DNA from: Chroococcidiopsidaceae cyanobacterium CP_BM_RX_35
GTDB lineage: Bacteria > Cyanobacteriota > Cyanobacteriia > Cyanobacteriales > Chroococcidiopsidaceae
NCBI GenBank assembly: GCA_019242465.1
Contig: JAFAVL010000760.1
Coordinates: 1 to 15,096, forward strand
Length of the DNA: 15,096 nucleotides
Direction of reading: 5' to 3'
A program made the position numbers and the translations under genes. Within the stretch, counting starts at the first letter, position 1. The number at the start of each line of letters is the position of its first letter. The notes under the pieces were generated by a model. The model saw nothing but the letters and a program-made list of their open reading frames with translations. It searched no databases and was not told the origin of the DNA. Shown here piece after piece: positions 7,526-14,381 of the stretch.

Positions 7526-8668
7526 TCAGTTCCGAATCTGCACAGGCATAATCAAGTAAGTCATTTTCAAGCCCCCCAAGGGTGACAGAATCACTGGGGT
7601 TAGTGCTGTATTCAACTGCATCTGGATTTCCGAGGTAGAAAGCGCCTTGATTCCTTCCAATAGATATTTGATGTTGAAGGCAACTTCTATACTCTCTCCA
7701 GAAATTTGCGCTTGTACTAATTCTCTACCACTGCCAACATCTTGAGCTTCGGCAGATAAAGCTAGTTCCTGATTAGCACTGTCTATGTTAAACCTAACAA
7801 TGTTTTTCTGATCTGCCAAAACAGCGATCCGCTCCAATGAACTTAGCAATTGCTTCCGCTCTATGGTAATTTGTCGCTCAAATTGACGTGGGAGAAGCTC
7901 TCGATAGGCTGGGTAGCGACCTTCTAATGTCCGACTGGTTAGGCATTGATCCGAAAACGAGAAGACGATCTGTCCTTGGTCGAAATGCAACGCTAACGGC
8001 TCAGCAGCTCGGCGCATCCCTACCATCCGTTCTAGTTCTCGCAAGGCTTTGGCTGGTACAGTGACTTCAATTTTGTCTTCCCTATTCCCTTCTTCTTGGT
8101 TAGCGGTTTGGACAACTGCCAGTCGATGACCATCGGTAGCTGCAAGCTCTAAGGTATCTTGCCCAATGGTTAAGTGCAGCCCGGTCAAAATTTGCTTTGC
8201 TTCATCTGCACTGGTAGCAAACAGGGAGCCTCGCAATCCTTCGATTAAGGCTTCTGTGGATAGATAAATTGCCTCACCCTGTTCCACAGTAGGCAACTCA
8301 GGAAATTCTTCTACTCCTATACCACGAACTTGGTAACGCCCCGATATAGAGGTTATGGTGGCTTGCAAAGATGCCGGGAATGTACCTACTTCATCATCTA
8401 GCGTAATTTCTCCTTCTGGAAGACGGGAAACAATGTCGCTCAATAGCCTAGCCGGAAGGGTAATTTCCCCATCTGTCTCTACCCTTGCTGTGAAGCTAGT
8501 CCGAATACCTAAGCTCAGGTCGAAGGCTGTCAGGCTGATTTGCTGAGTTTGTGAAGTGGCAGTCAACAACACATTAGCAAGAATCGGGTGCGTCGGGCGT
8601 GAAGGCACTGCACGGCTCACTAATGACAGATGGGTACTGAGTTCACTCTGGGTGCAGACTAATTTCAT
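7526..8668 (-). CDS. dnaN: DNA polymerase III subunit beta (sliding clamp)
   Basis: The 380-residue protein is the size of a complete beta clamp, which forms a ring-shaped dimer around DNA and tethers the replicative polymerase. Three successive clamp folds of about 120 residues can be followed. Typical features are MKLVCTQSEL at the start, a conserved LELAATDGHRLAV near residues 172-184, SRTLEGRYPAYRELLP in the third domain, and the closing MTYLIMPVQIRN, the universal C-terminus that helps form the binding pocket for polymerase and partner peptides. ATG 8668 fits the family N-terminus exactly. It lies downstream of dnaA on the same strand, with the origin between them, as in many bacteria. 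A hypothetical gene follows closely. Confidence 0.97.
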   Translation of the reverse strand: MKLVCTQSELSTHLSLVSRAVPSRPTHPILANVLLTATSQTQQISLTAFDLSLGIRTSFTARVETDGEITLPARLLSDIVSRLPEGEITLDDEVGTFPASLQATITSISGRYQVRGIGVEEFPELPTVEQGEAIYLSTEALIEGLRGSLFATSADEAKQILTGLHLTIGQDTLELAATDGHRLAVVQTANQEEGNREDKIEVTVPAKALRELERMVGMRRAAEPLALHFDQGQIVFSFSDQCLTSRTLEGRYPAYRELLPRQFERQITIERKQLLSSLERIAVLADQKNIVRFNIDSANQELALSAEAQDVGSGRELVQAQISGESIEVAFNIKYLLEGIKALSTSEIQMQLNTALTPVILSPLGGLKMTYLIMPVQIRN

Positions 8669-8761
8669 CCTAGGTCAAGTTTGGAGCGAGAAGTCTATAG
8701 TAACACCCTTAATTTGGTATTGCTTCGTTCAAACAACATTGCCGCATATTGAAAACAAGGC

Positions 8762-8787
8762 TACTCTAATATTATGTATTTTTGATC
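8762..8787. other. Candidate DNA unwinding element
   Basis: An AT-rich run (containing CTAATATTATG and TATTTTTGAT) lies immediately beyond the trio repeats on the dnaN side, where the duplex would be expected to open first. The alternative AT-rich segment at 8905-8936 lies between the two box groups and lacks a trio motif. Confidence 0.45.
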
Positions 8788-8803
8788 TAGTAGTAGTAGA
8801 GGC
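8788..8803 (-). promoter_or_regulatory. DnaA-trio-like element with GC-rich spacer
   Basis: Four perfect TAG trinucleotides at 8788-8799 are followed by AGGC and then directly by the first DnaA box. Read from the box towards dnaN, the plus strand gives 3'-GAT repeated four times, the published DnaA-trio consensus. The minus strand reads box, GCCT, CTACTACTACTA, then AT-rich DNA, the order known from the Bacillus subtilis unwinding region. It would guide DnaA from double-stranded boxes onto one strand and open the DNA next to dnaN. Confidence 0.6.
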
Positions 8804-8885
8804 TGTGGAAATTGTGGAAAAAGCTTGAATCTACTTGAAAGAATATCCTTTCAAAGGTAGACAGCTGTGGAAAACCTGTGGAAAT
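8804..8885 (-). promoter_or_regulatory. Four minus-oriented DnaA boxes
   Basis: Complement copies of ATTTCCACA (8804-8812, 8877-8885) and TTTTCCACA (8813-8821, 8866-8874). They form two close pairs: the 8804 and 8813 boxes abut, and the 8866 and 8877 boxes are 2 bp apart. The pair next to the trio element is the likely anchor for strand opening. Confidence 0.8.
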
Positions 8886-8895
8886 AGGGCTGTCA

Positions 8896-8999
8896 ATTTC
8901 CACACAGTATTTATACTTATATAAATTTTCCCCTCAAACCAGACAGTTATCCACAGTTTTTTTCCAAGGTTTTCCACAAAAAAGTCAGGGTTTTCCACA
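8896..8999 (+). promoter_or_regulatory. Four plus-oriented DnaA boxes
   Basis: ATTTCCACA at 8896, TTATCCACA at 8947, TTTTCCACA at 8970 and TTTTCCACA at 8991. The last three are spaced 23 and 21 bp apart, about two helix turns, so they would lie on the same face of the DNA. They are on the dnaA side and opposite in orientation to the other four boxes. Confidence 0.8.
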
Positions 9000-9086
9000 A
9001 TATAACTTATTCTTAATCGCCACTTATTCTTTCATTAAGATTGATCATCTTTAGTGTACCTGTCCGGCGAATCCACGGTCCTCATT

Positions 9087-9108
9087 CCATCAAGATTGAT
9101 TTTGATGG
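9087..9108. repeat. Inverted repeat overlapping the dnaA stop codon
   Basis: CCATCAA at 9087-9093 pairs with TTGATGG at 9102-9108 around an 8-base loop. The dnaA TGA lies within the stem. It could act as a weak terminator or as an mRNA 3' end structure, but no T-run follows in the dnaA direction. Confidence 0.35.
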
Positions 9109-10469
9109 CGACTGGTTAGGTGGAGGCGATCGCTTAGCTGTCGTAGTGTTTGCTCTAAAGCCTGATCATTTGCCCGCAACTGAGTAATTTTGTCACAGCT
9201 ATAGATCACAGTTGTGTGGTCTTTGCCACCAAATTCTTCACCAATTCTTGGTAAGCTCAGATCTGTGTGCTGGCGCATTAAGTACATACCAATTTGACGT
9301 GCCCAGCTAATTTCCCGTCGCCTGCTGTTTCCTTTAAGGTCTTCAAGCGAGACATCAAAGGCATCTGCTACAACCATAAGCACTCCATTTGGAGAAGCCT
9401 CAATCCTCTCAGTTGGTGAGTTGAGAACAGGGGAAATGTTTTCCACCGTCATTGGCAAACCTGAAATTGAAATGTAAGCAACAGCTCGGATCAACGCTCC
9501 TTCTAGCTCTCTAATGTTAGAGGTGTAATTGGAGGCAATGTACTCAATCACTGGTCTAGGTAGACGCATGTTTTCATACTCTGCCTTCTTCTGTAAGATT
9601 GCCATCCTCGTCTCCAAGTCCGGTGTTTGAATATCAGCAATCAGCCCCATAGAAAAGCGGGAACACAGGCGTTCTTGTAGTCTGGGAATTTGGTTAGGAG
9701 GACGGTCAGAAGCTAAGACAACTTGCTTACCTGCTTCATGTAAGGTGTTAAACGTATGGAAAAACTCTTCTTGAGTGTATTCCTTGCCTTCAATAAACTG
9801 GATGTCATCGACTAATAACACATCTGCTGCTCGGTAATGCTCTCGAAAGCTCTGCGTACTGTCCTTACGGATCGAGGCAATCAAATCGTTAGTAAATTGT
9901 TCAGTAGAGACGTAAAAGATTTTGGAATCAGGATGTATCTCTAAACGGTAGTGACCGATTGCCTGCATCAAATGAGTCTTGCCTAAGCCCACACCACCAC
10001 ACAAAAATAAGGGATTAAACTCCCGTCCCGGAGATTCAGCCACTGCTAGGGAGGCAGCATGAGCCATACGACTATTTGACCCAACAACAAAGCGCGAGAA
10101 TACATATTTGGGATTTAACTCGCTCGGCTTAGGGCGAGTGCTAGATGTACTTTCCGGCACAGTAGGTTGGACTGGCAAGGGCCAAGACACTTCTGTATCG
10201 CCACGAGAAATGCCATCTGCTTGAGCAACAGTGATATGAATTTCGACTGGATGAGTCAGAATATCCTGTACTACGTCTGCAATTGTCTTTATGTAGTACT
10301 TCTGGAGCCAGTTTCGAGCAAAGGGGTTAGGAGTGCAAATCACTAAGCAATTGTTCTCCAGCCGCTCAGCACTAGCAGTCTTGATCCAGGTCTCAAAAGT
10401 AGGTCGGCTCAACTGGAGTTGTAGGCGTTCCAGTACCTGACTCCAGAGACTCTCAAGGGTAAGTTCCAC
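9090..10469 (-). CDS. dnaA: Chromosomal replication initiator DnaA
   Basis: The AAA+ initiator binds DnaA boxes, forms a filament and opens the origin. Numbering from GTG 10469 (459 residues): domain I is [23 protein letters not shown] (about 7-29), a Pro/Ser-rich linker spans about 97-118, and the core starts at NPKYVF. Walker A is GGVGLGKTH (158-166), Walker B is LLVDDIQF (218-225), the sensor and arginine-finger region is LQERLCSRF (264-272), and the C-terminal DNA-binding signature is [15 protein letters not shown] (414-428). A GTG three codons further upstream (10478) is possible, but AGAGG lies at ideal spacing (8 bases) before GTG 10469 and overlaps the other GTG, so 10469 is preferred. 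The gene is divergent from htrA; no DnaA box was found in its own upstream region. Confidence 0.96.
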   Translation of the reverse strand: MELTLESLWSQVLERLQLQLSRPTFETWIKTASAERLENNCLVICTPNPFARNWLQKYYIKTIADVVQDILTHPVEIHITVAQADGISRGDTEVSWPLPVQPTVPESTSSTRPKPSELNPKYVFSRFVVGSNSRMAHAASLAVAESPGREFNPLFLCGGVGLGKTHLMQAIGHYRLEIHPDSKIFYVSTEQFTNDLIASIRKDSTQSFREHYRAADVLLVDDIQFIEGKEYTQEEFFHTFNTLHEAGKQVVLASDRPPNQIPRLQERLCSRFSMGLIADIQTPDLETRMAILQKKAEYENMRLPRPVIEYIASNYTSNIRELEGALIRAVAYISISGLPMTVENISPVLNSPTERIEASPNGVLMVVADAFDVSLEDLKGNSRRREISWARQIGMYLMRQHTDLSLPRIGEEFGGKDHTTVIYSCDKITQLRANDQALEQTLRQLSDRLHLTSRHQNQS

Positions 10470-10680
10470 TGCTAACACCTCTGCTGCTAACTGTCACAAT
10501 TAAGGAATGTAGGTAATGAACCAATCTAACAAACTCTGCCATAGATCGGTCTGCCAACTACAGTACCAAGAGTTAATAATCTTTTTTAGCTCTACTGTGG
10601 TATGTGAACTCCAGCTAAATCCGTGTAAAATTATACTACCTACTGATTTTCACTCACAACTTAAGCATGCAGGAAAACTA

Positions 10681-11937
10681 ATGTGCTGTGATTTTAGCCG
10701 CAATCTTAGAAAAACTAAATTAAGCTGTCTAGGTCAGCAGCGAAACGCAGTTTACACATTTCTAGTTTTAGCCGGCGTGGGAGCTGTCCTGGGTAGTTGC
10801 TCATCTAGCTTGCCTCCTAGTGGTAGTCCTCAGGCTCAACTATCTCCTGCTTCGCCAGTTGGCAGTAGTCCAAGCCAGAACTCAAGTCCCATTTCCTTGC
10901 CACCCGCTGCAAATTCCAGTTTCATAGTTGCGGCTGTTCAGAAGGTTGGTCCTGCAGTTGTTCGCATTGACTCTACCCGAACGGTAACCACTCAAGCACC
11001 AGAAGTGTTTGATGACCCATTCTTTCAGCGGTTTTTTGGGCAAAACGCACCGCCATCCAAGGAAATAGTTCGTGGTGTTGGCTCTGGATTTATTATCTCC
11101 TCTAATGGTCAAATTTTGACTAATGCCCATGTAGTTAACGGTGTTAGCACAGTGAATGTAACGCTCAAAGATGGTCGTACCTTCAAAGGGCAGGTTTTAG
11201 GAGAGGACCCAGTGACTGATGTTGCTGTTGTCAAAATCGAGTCAAATAACCTCCCAACTGTTGGCATGGGTAACTCTAGTACGCTACAACCTGGAGATTG
11301 GGCGATTGCAATTGGCAATCCTTTAGGTCTGGACAATACTGTCACATCAGGTATTATTAGTGCGATCAACCGTTCTAGCGCTGACGTTGGTGTTTCTCAC
11401 GACCCGGTGAACTTTATTCAGACAGATGCTGCAATTAACCCTGGTAATTCTGGTGGTCCACTACTGAATGCTAATGGTCAGGTGATTGGGATCAACACAG
11501 CGATTATTAATGGAGCGCAGGGAATAGGGTTTGCAATCCCTATTAATACAGCACAAACTATTGCCCAGCAATTAATTACCAAGGGCAAGGTTGAACATAC
11601 CTATTTAGGCGTCGAAATGGCAATGTTAACACCGGAACTCAAGCAGAAAATTAACAATGCCTCTAATGGTCAGATTCGTGTGGTAGCAGACCAAGGAGTT
11701 GTAATCGTCCGTGTTGTTACTGATTCTCCAGCTGCTCAAGCAGGACTTCAGCCAGGCGATGTCATTCAAAAAATTAACAATCAGCCTGTGACCAAAACTG
11801 TAGAAGTTCAGCGGCTCGTAGAAAACACTCAGGTGGGCAGTCAGTTACAAGTAGTAGTGCAACGTAACGGGCAACCTTTACAGGTAACAGTCAAAACAGC
11901 ACCTCTGCCGCCACAACCAGCGCAACCCGAAGGCTAA
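10681..11937 (+). CDS. HtrA/Deg-family serine endoprotease, probable lipoprotein
   Basis: A 418-residue trypsin-like protease with one PDZ domain, acting outside the cytoplasm in degrading damaged proteins. The catalytic triad is His150 in LTNAHVV, Asp180 in TDVAVVKI and Ser257 in NPGNSGGPL. The PDZ domain covers about residues 305-405, with SPAAQAGLQPGDVIQKIN. ATG 10681 is chosen because AGGA lies just upstream and a signal peptide follows: basic start, hydrophobic TFLVLAGVGAVLG, then LGSC with Cys40 as a probable lipid-modified residue. A Ser/Pro-rich linker of about 35 residues leads to the protease domain. An upstream ATG at 10516 would add 55 residues with no signal-peptide character. 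The family corresponds to HhoA/HhoB/HtrA of cyanobacteria; which of the three cannot be told. Confidence 0.92.
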   Translation: MCCDFSRNLRKTKLSCLGQQRNAVYTFLVLAGVGAVLGSCSSSLPPSGSPQAQLSPASPVGSSPSQNSSPISLPPAANSSFIVAAVQKVGPAVVRIDSTRTVTTQAPEVFDDPFFQRFFGQNAPPSKEIVRGVGSGFIISSNGQILTNAHVVNGVSTVNVTLKDGRTFKGQVLGEDPVTDVAVVKIESNNLPTVGMGNSSTLQPGDWAIAIGNPLGLDNTVTSGIISAINRSSADVGVSHDPVNFIQTDAAINPGNSGGPLLNANGQVIGINTAIINGAQGIGFAIPINTAQTIAQQLITKGKVEHTYLGVEMAMLTPELKQKINNASNGQIRVVADQGVVIVRVVTDSPAAQAGLQPGDVIQKINNQPVTKTVEVQRLVENTQVGSQLQVVVQRNGQPLQVTVKTAPLPPQPAQPEG

Positions 11938-11948
11938 ACTGGATTATG

Positions 11949-11960
11949 TCTTGTACAAGA
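11949..11960. promoter_or_regulatory. 12-bp perfect palindrome between htrA and def
   Basis: TCTTGTACAAGA is a perfect palindrome in the 33-bp gap before the deformylase start. It may be a regulator-binding site or may be chance. It does not match the NtcA or LexA consensus. Confidence 0.25.
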
Positions 11961-11970
11961 GAAATCTACA

Positions 11971-12501
11971 ATGGCTGAAATTTTAGAAATTATTCAACTT
12001 GGTCATCCAGTCCTACGCTCGACTGCACAAATGGTTGAAAATGCGCGAGATCAGCAAATTCAAAAACTGATCGATGACTTAATCGCGACAGTTGGTCATG
12101 CTAATGGTGTTGGCATTGCTGCGCCTCAGGTTGCTGAGAATACTCGTTTGTTTGTTGTGGCATCTCGTCCAAATCTCAGGTACCCGCACGCACCAGTGAT
12201 GGAACCAACTGCTATGGTTAACCCCCGGCTTTTGGCTCACTCAACTGAGGTAAGTAAAGACTGGGAGGGTTGTTTGAGTATTCCAGGAATTAGAGGTTTA
12301 GTTCCTAGATATCAAGCGATTGAGGTTGAGTATACAGACAGAAATGGCAAGTTGCAAAAGCAGGAATTGACAGATTTTGTCGCTAGAATTTTCCAACACG
12401 AGCACGACCACCTCGACGGCATTGTGTTTTTAGATCGGCTAGAGAGTACCCAAGATATTGTGACCGAGCAAGAGTACCACAAGCGAATTGTTCACAGCTA
12501 A
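11971..12501 (+). CDS. def: Peptide deformylase
   Basis: The enzyme removes the formyl group from the N-terminal methionine of new proteins, using a bound metal (usually Fe2+). All three signature motifs are present in the 176-residue protein: GVGIAAPQV (46-54), EGCLSIP (99-105, metal ligand Cys101) and QHEHDHLDG (142-150, ligands His143 and His147, catalytic Glu144). The opening ILEIIQLGHPVLRSTA is the usual N-terminus, which supports ATG 11971. The length is normal for a complete enzyme. It lies 33 bp after the htrA gene on the same strand and 5 bp before a Uma2 gene, so the three could share a transcript. Confidence 0.96.
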   Translation: MAEILEIIQLGHPVLRSTAQMVENARDQQIQKLIDDLIATVGHANGVGIAAPQVAENTRLFVVASRPNLRYPHAPVMEPTAMVNPRLLAHSTEVSKDWEGCLSIPGIRGLVPRYQAIEVEYTDRNGKLQKQELTDFVARIFQHEHDHLDGIVFLDRLESTQDIVTEQEYHKRIVHS

Positions 12502-12506
12502 CGGCG

Positions 12507-13115
12507 ATGATTCAGGCAAAACCTAAAGCGCTAACATTCGACGAGTTTCTGAAGGTGTACCCCGAAGATGGGCGCTATGAACTGGTTGATGGGAAAATTG
12601 TGAGAATACTGGCGACCCGACAGCACGAAGATGTTGCAGACTACATTCAGGATTTGCTGAAGGAAGAAGTCAAACATCAGAATCTGAATTATAAAGTCTC
12701 AAATCGGATTGTGCTGGCAACACTGACTCAGACAGGGGTAGAAATGGGACGTAACCCGGATGTGAGTGTCATCAGCCGGAATCAGTGGCGCTCAAACCGT
12801 TCTGCTTACACCGCCTTGCGGGAGCCAATTCAGTTAGAAGTAGAGGTTGTTTCAACTAATTGGGAAGATGATTACGACGATAAATTCGACGAGTATCAAC
12901 GTCTAGGAATTAATGAATACTGGATTGTTGATTACCTGGCATTGGGAAGTCGATCCTACCTCGGCAACCCGAAAGAGCCTGCAATTTTTGTTCATGTGTT
13001 AGATGAGGACCTAAAATATCATCGCACTCGCTTTCAAGGAGATGAACGAATTGCTTCCCTCACCTTCCCAAATCTCGACTTCACGATCAACAAGATCCTA
13101 GAATCAGAAGGATAG
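12507..13115 (+). CDS. Uma2 family (DUF820) putative endonuclease
   Basis: This 202-residue protein belongs to a different Uma2 subtype from the two at 5662-6676. It opens with KALTFDEFLKVYPEDGRYELVDG (8-30) and carries the nuclease core in full: Asp85 in NPDVSVIS, Glu111/113 in LEVEVVSTN, and Lys126 in DDKFDEYQRLGINEYWIVDY. The C-terminal half has the common LTFPNLDFTINKIL end. It begins 5 bp after the deformylase stop, close enough for read-through translation. All likely catalytic residues are intact. The role in the cell is unknown. Confidence 0.87.
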   Translation: MIQAKPKALTFDEFLKVYPEDGRYELVDGKIVRILATRQHEDVADYIQDLLKEEVKHQNLNYKVSNRIVLATLTQTGVEMGRNPDVSVISRNQWRSNRSAYTALREPIQLEVEVVSTNWEDDYDDKFDEYQRLGINEYWIVDYLALGSRSYLGNPKEPAIFVHVLDEDLKYHRTRFQGDERIASLTFPNLDFTINKILESEG

Positions 13116-13128
13116 AGGAGCGATTGCC

Positions 13129-13251
13129 ATGATAAAAGTAGTTGATCGCGCGGGAGCGAGTCATGGTAATGGCTGTCTGAATAGTATCGAACAGCGTGCA
13201 TACGACCTCTACGAAGAAAATTCATTCGTTAGAGTGATAGCTGTTCGCTAA
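13129..13251 (+). CDS. Small hypothetical ORF of 40 residues
   Basis: ATG 13129 is preceded by GAGGAG at a reasonable distance (13116-13121). The frame encodes 40 residues ending RAYDLYEENSFVRVIAVR, and stops where the tandem repeat begins. I know no family for it. It could be a small protein or a decayed gene end; coding is not certain. Confidence 0.3.
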   Translation: MIKVVDRAGASHGNGCLNSIEQRAYDLYEENSFVRVIAVR

Positions 13252-13272
13252 GCTTAAACTAAGCTTAAACTA
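13248..13272. repeat. 11-bp tandem repeat, two full copies and a partial third
   Basis: CTAAGCTTAAA at 13248-13258 and again at 13259-13269, followed by CTA. It lies just after the small ORF and upstream of the HMA_2 gene. It may be a slippage product or a paired binding site. Confidence 0.7.
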
Positions 13273-13279
13273 GTATTAA

Positions 13280-13292
13280 CCTAAAAATTAGG
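13280..13292. terminator. Short hairpin upstream of the HMA_2 gene
   Basis: CCTAA, AAA, TTAGG gives a 5-bp stem with a 3-base loop, ending 19 bp before the next start. The stem is weak and no T-run follows, so a terminator function is only a possibility. Confidence 0.2.
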
Positions 13293-13311
13293 CTGAGTTC
13301 CAAAGCCCACG

Positions 13312-14343
13312 ATGAACAACATTAGTAGTGAACAAGGGTTGAGCCATCGAGTGAAAAAATCTTCTGATTTCATCTCTCACCAGGAGCGAAACGGGAGAAA
13401 GTTAAACTCAGCAGGCAAAGCGATCACAGGTTCAACTGTGCAACCTATAGAAAATGGGCTGCAAGTTGTGCATGCTATGCCTGGTCGTATTCGGCTCCGC
13501 ACTACTAATACTAGTTGTCCTAACCTACTGTTAGATGCGCTTACAGAGCAACTACAGCAGCAGGACGGAATTACTGAAGTCTGCTCCAATCAGGAAACAG
13601 GTAGTCTGCTCGTCAAGTATGACAGGAACAAGCTGTCACTGCAACAGATATTTGAAGGGCTCAAGCAATTTAGTGCTTTGTTACCAAAACCGCTACAGCC
13701 GGAGGAAGATACTGAATTGTTTGCTGCTTGGCGATCATTTGGTTTTTGGCAAGAGCAAGGACGTTCGCTCATTCCCTTAGTTACAGGGCTATTAGTCACG
13801 GGAAGGTTAGGGCTCCACGGATTGACGGCAATTCCTGTTTACCTAGTTGCAGCAGGTGCAACTCGTCAAGTGCTTGAATATTTGGAGTCTGAATCTGGTA
13901 CATCAGAGCAAGACCAAATCCCTCAGACAAGCCAAAGGTTACAAAAATTATCTGCTACCGAGAAGAGCGAATCTGCAAAAATGGCATGTTCCGTTGTTCA
14001 TAAGATTCCAGGACGGGTGAGATTTCATGTACCTATGCTAGCTCAAGATCGGGCATATACTCAGCGACTTGAGGTACTGCTTAGAGCAGAAGATCAGCTC
14101 AAGAGCTACCGCATTAACCGCAATACGGCAACTGTTGTCATCACTTACGAACCTGGTTGGATACCAGACGATCAAGTACTTTCCTATAGCGTTGAGCTAA
14201 TTCAGTTAGCTTGCAGTGTAAGTCCGCGAACTGAGCCAAAAGTGACAGACGAGCAAGCAATAAAATCAGCCAGTCCATGGGTGGAGTTGAAGCATCCGGC
14301 CCTTGCTGCCTCCTTAGCATACATGGCGAACTTACCTGTTTAG
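13312..14343 (+). CDS. Protein with two HMA_2-type domains, partner of a P-type ATPase
   Basis: The 343-residue protein has a first domain at about 50-120 (VVHAMPGRIRLR and then TGSLLVKYD), a hydrophobic hairpin at about 152-186, and a second domain at 227-300 (VVHKIPGRVRFHVPML, then YRINRNTATVVITYE). The pattern is that of HMA_2 domains, ferredoxin-like folds related to metal-binding HMA domains but lacking CxxC. The second domain closely matches the N-terminus of the next gene's product, including SIVHVIPGRVRF. The last residues (KHPALAASLAYMANLPV) look like the start of the following membrane segment of that ATPase and then stop. The gene could be a duplicated, cut-down ATPase N-terminus. 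No clear ribosome site is seen before ATG 13312. A metal-related accessory role is inferred. Confidence 0.75.
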   Translation: MNNISSEQGLSHRVKKSSDFISHQERNGRKLNSAGKAITGSTVQPIENGLQVVHAMPGRIRLRTTNTSCPNLLLDALTEQLQQQDGITEVCSNQETGSLLVKYDRNKLSLQQIFEGLKQFSALLPKPLQPEEDTELFAAWRSFGFWQEQGRSLIPLVTGLLVTGRLGLHGLTAIPVYLVAAGATRQVLEYLESESGTSEQDQIPQTSQRLQKLSATEKSESAKMACSVVHKIPGRVRFHVPMLAQDRAYTQRLEVLLRAEDQLKSYRINRNTATVVITYEPGWIPDDQVLSYSVELIQLACSVSPRTEPKVTDEQAIKSASPWVELKHPALAASLAYMANLPV

Positions 14344-14381
14344 TCAGCTTCAAGATGACGGAACTGCATCTGAGGAAAAAA

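Larger units (their letters stand above)
8669..9089. other. oriC: Chromosomal replication origin (oriC) between dnaA and dnaN
   Basis: This is the only non-coding stretch of more than 300 bp in the window. It holds eight DnaA-box-like 9-mers between 8804 and 8999. On the minus strand there are boxes at 8804-8812, 8813-8821, 8866-8874 and 8877-8885. On the plus strand there are boxes at 8896-8904, 8947-8955, 8970-8978 and 8991-8999. Most are TTTTCCACA or ATTTCCACA, the cyanobacterial form; the one at 8947 is the perfect TTATCCACA. AT-rich segments lie in the middle (8905-8936) and next to dnaN (8762-8787). The position between dnaA and dnaN and the box density make an origin assignment strong. 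Promoters for dnaN should also be here, but I cannot place one with confidence. Confidence 0.9.

Noticed and set aside
8905..8936. Central AT-rich segment as the main unwinding element
   Set aside because: It is AT-rich, but it sits between box groups and lacks trio repeats; the dnaN-side segment fits the known order better. It remains a second possibility.
10516..10680. N-terminal extension of the HtrA protein from ATG 10516
   Set aside because: The 55 extra residues have no signal-peptide or domain character, while ATG 10681 has a ribosome site and a lipoprotein signal right after it.
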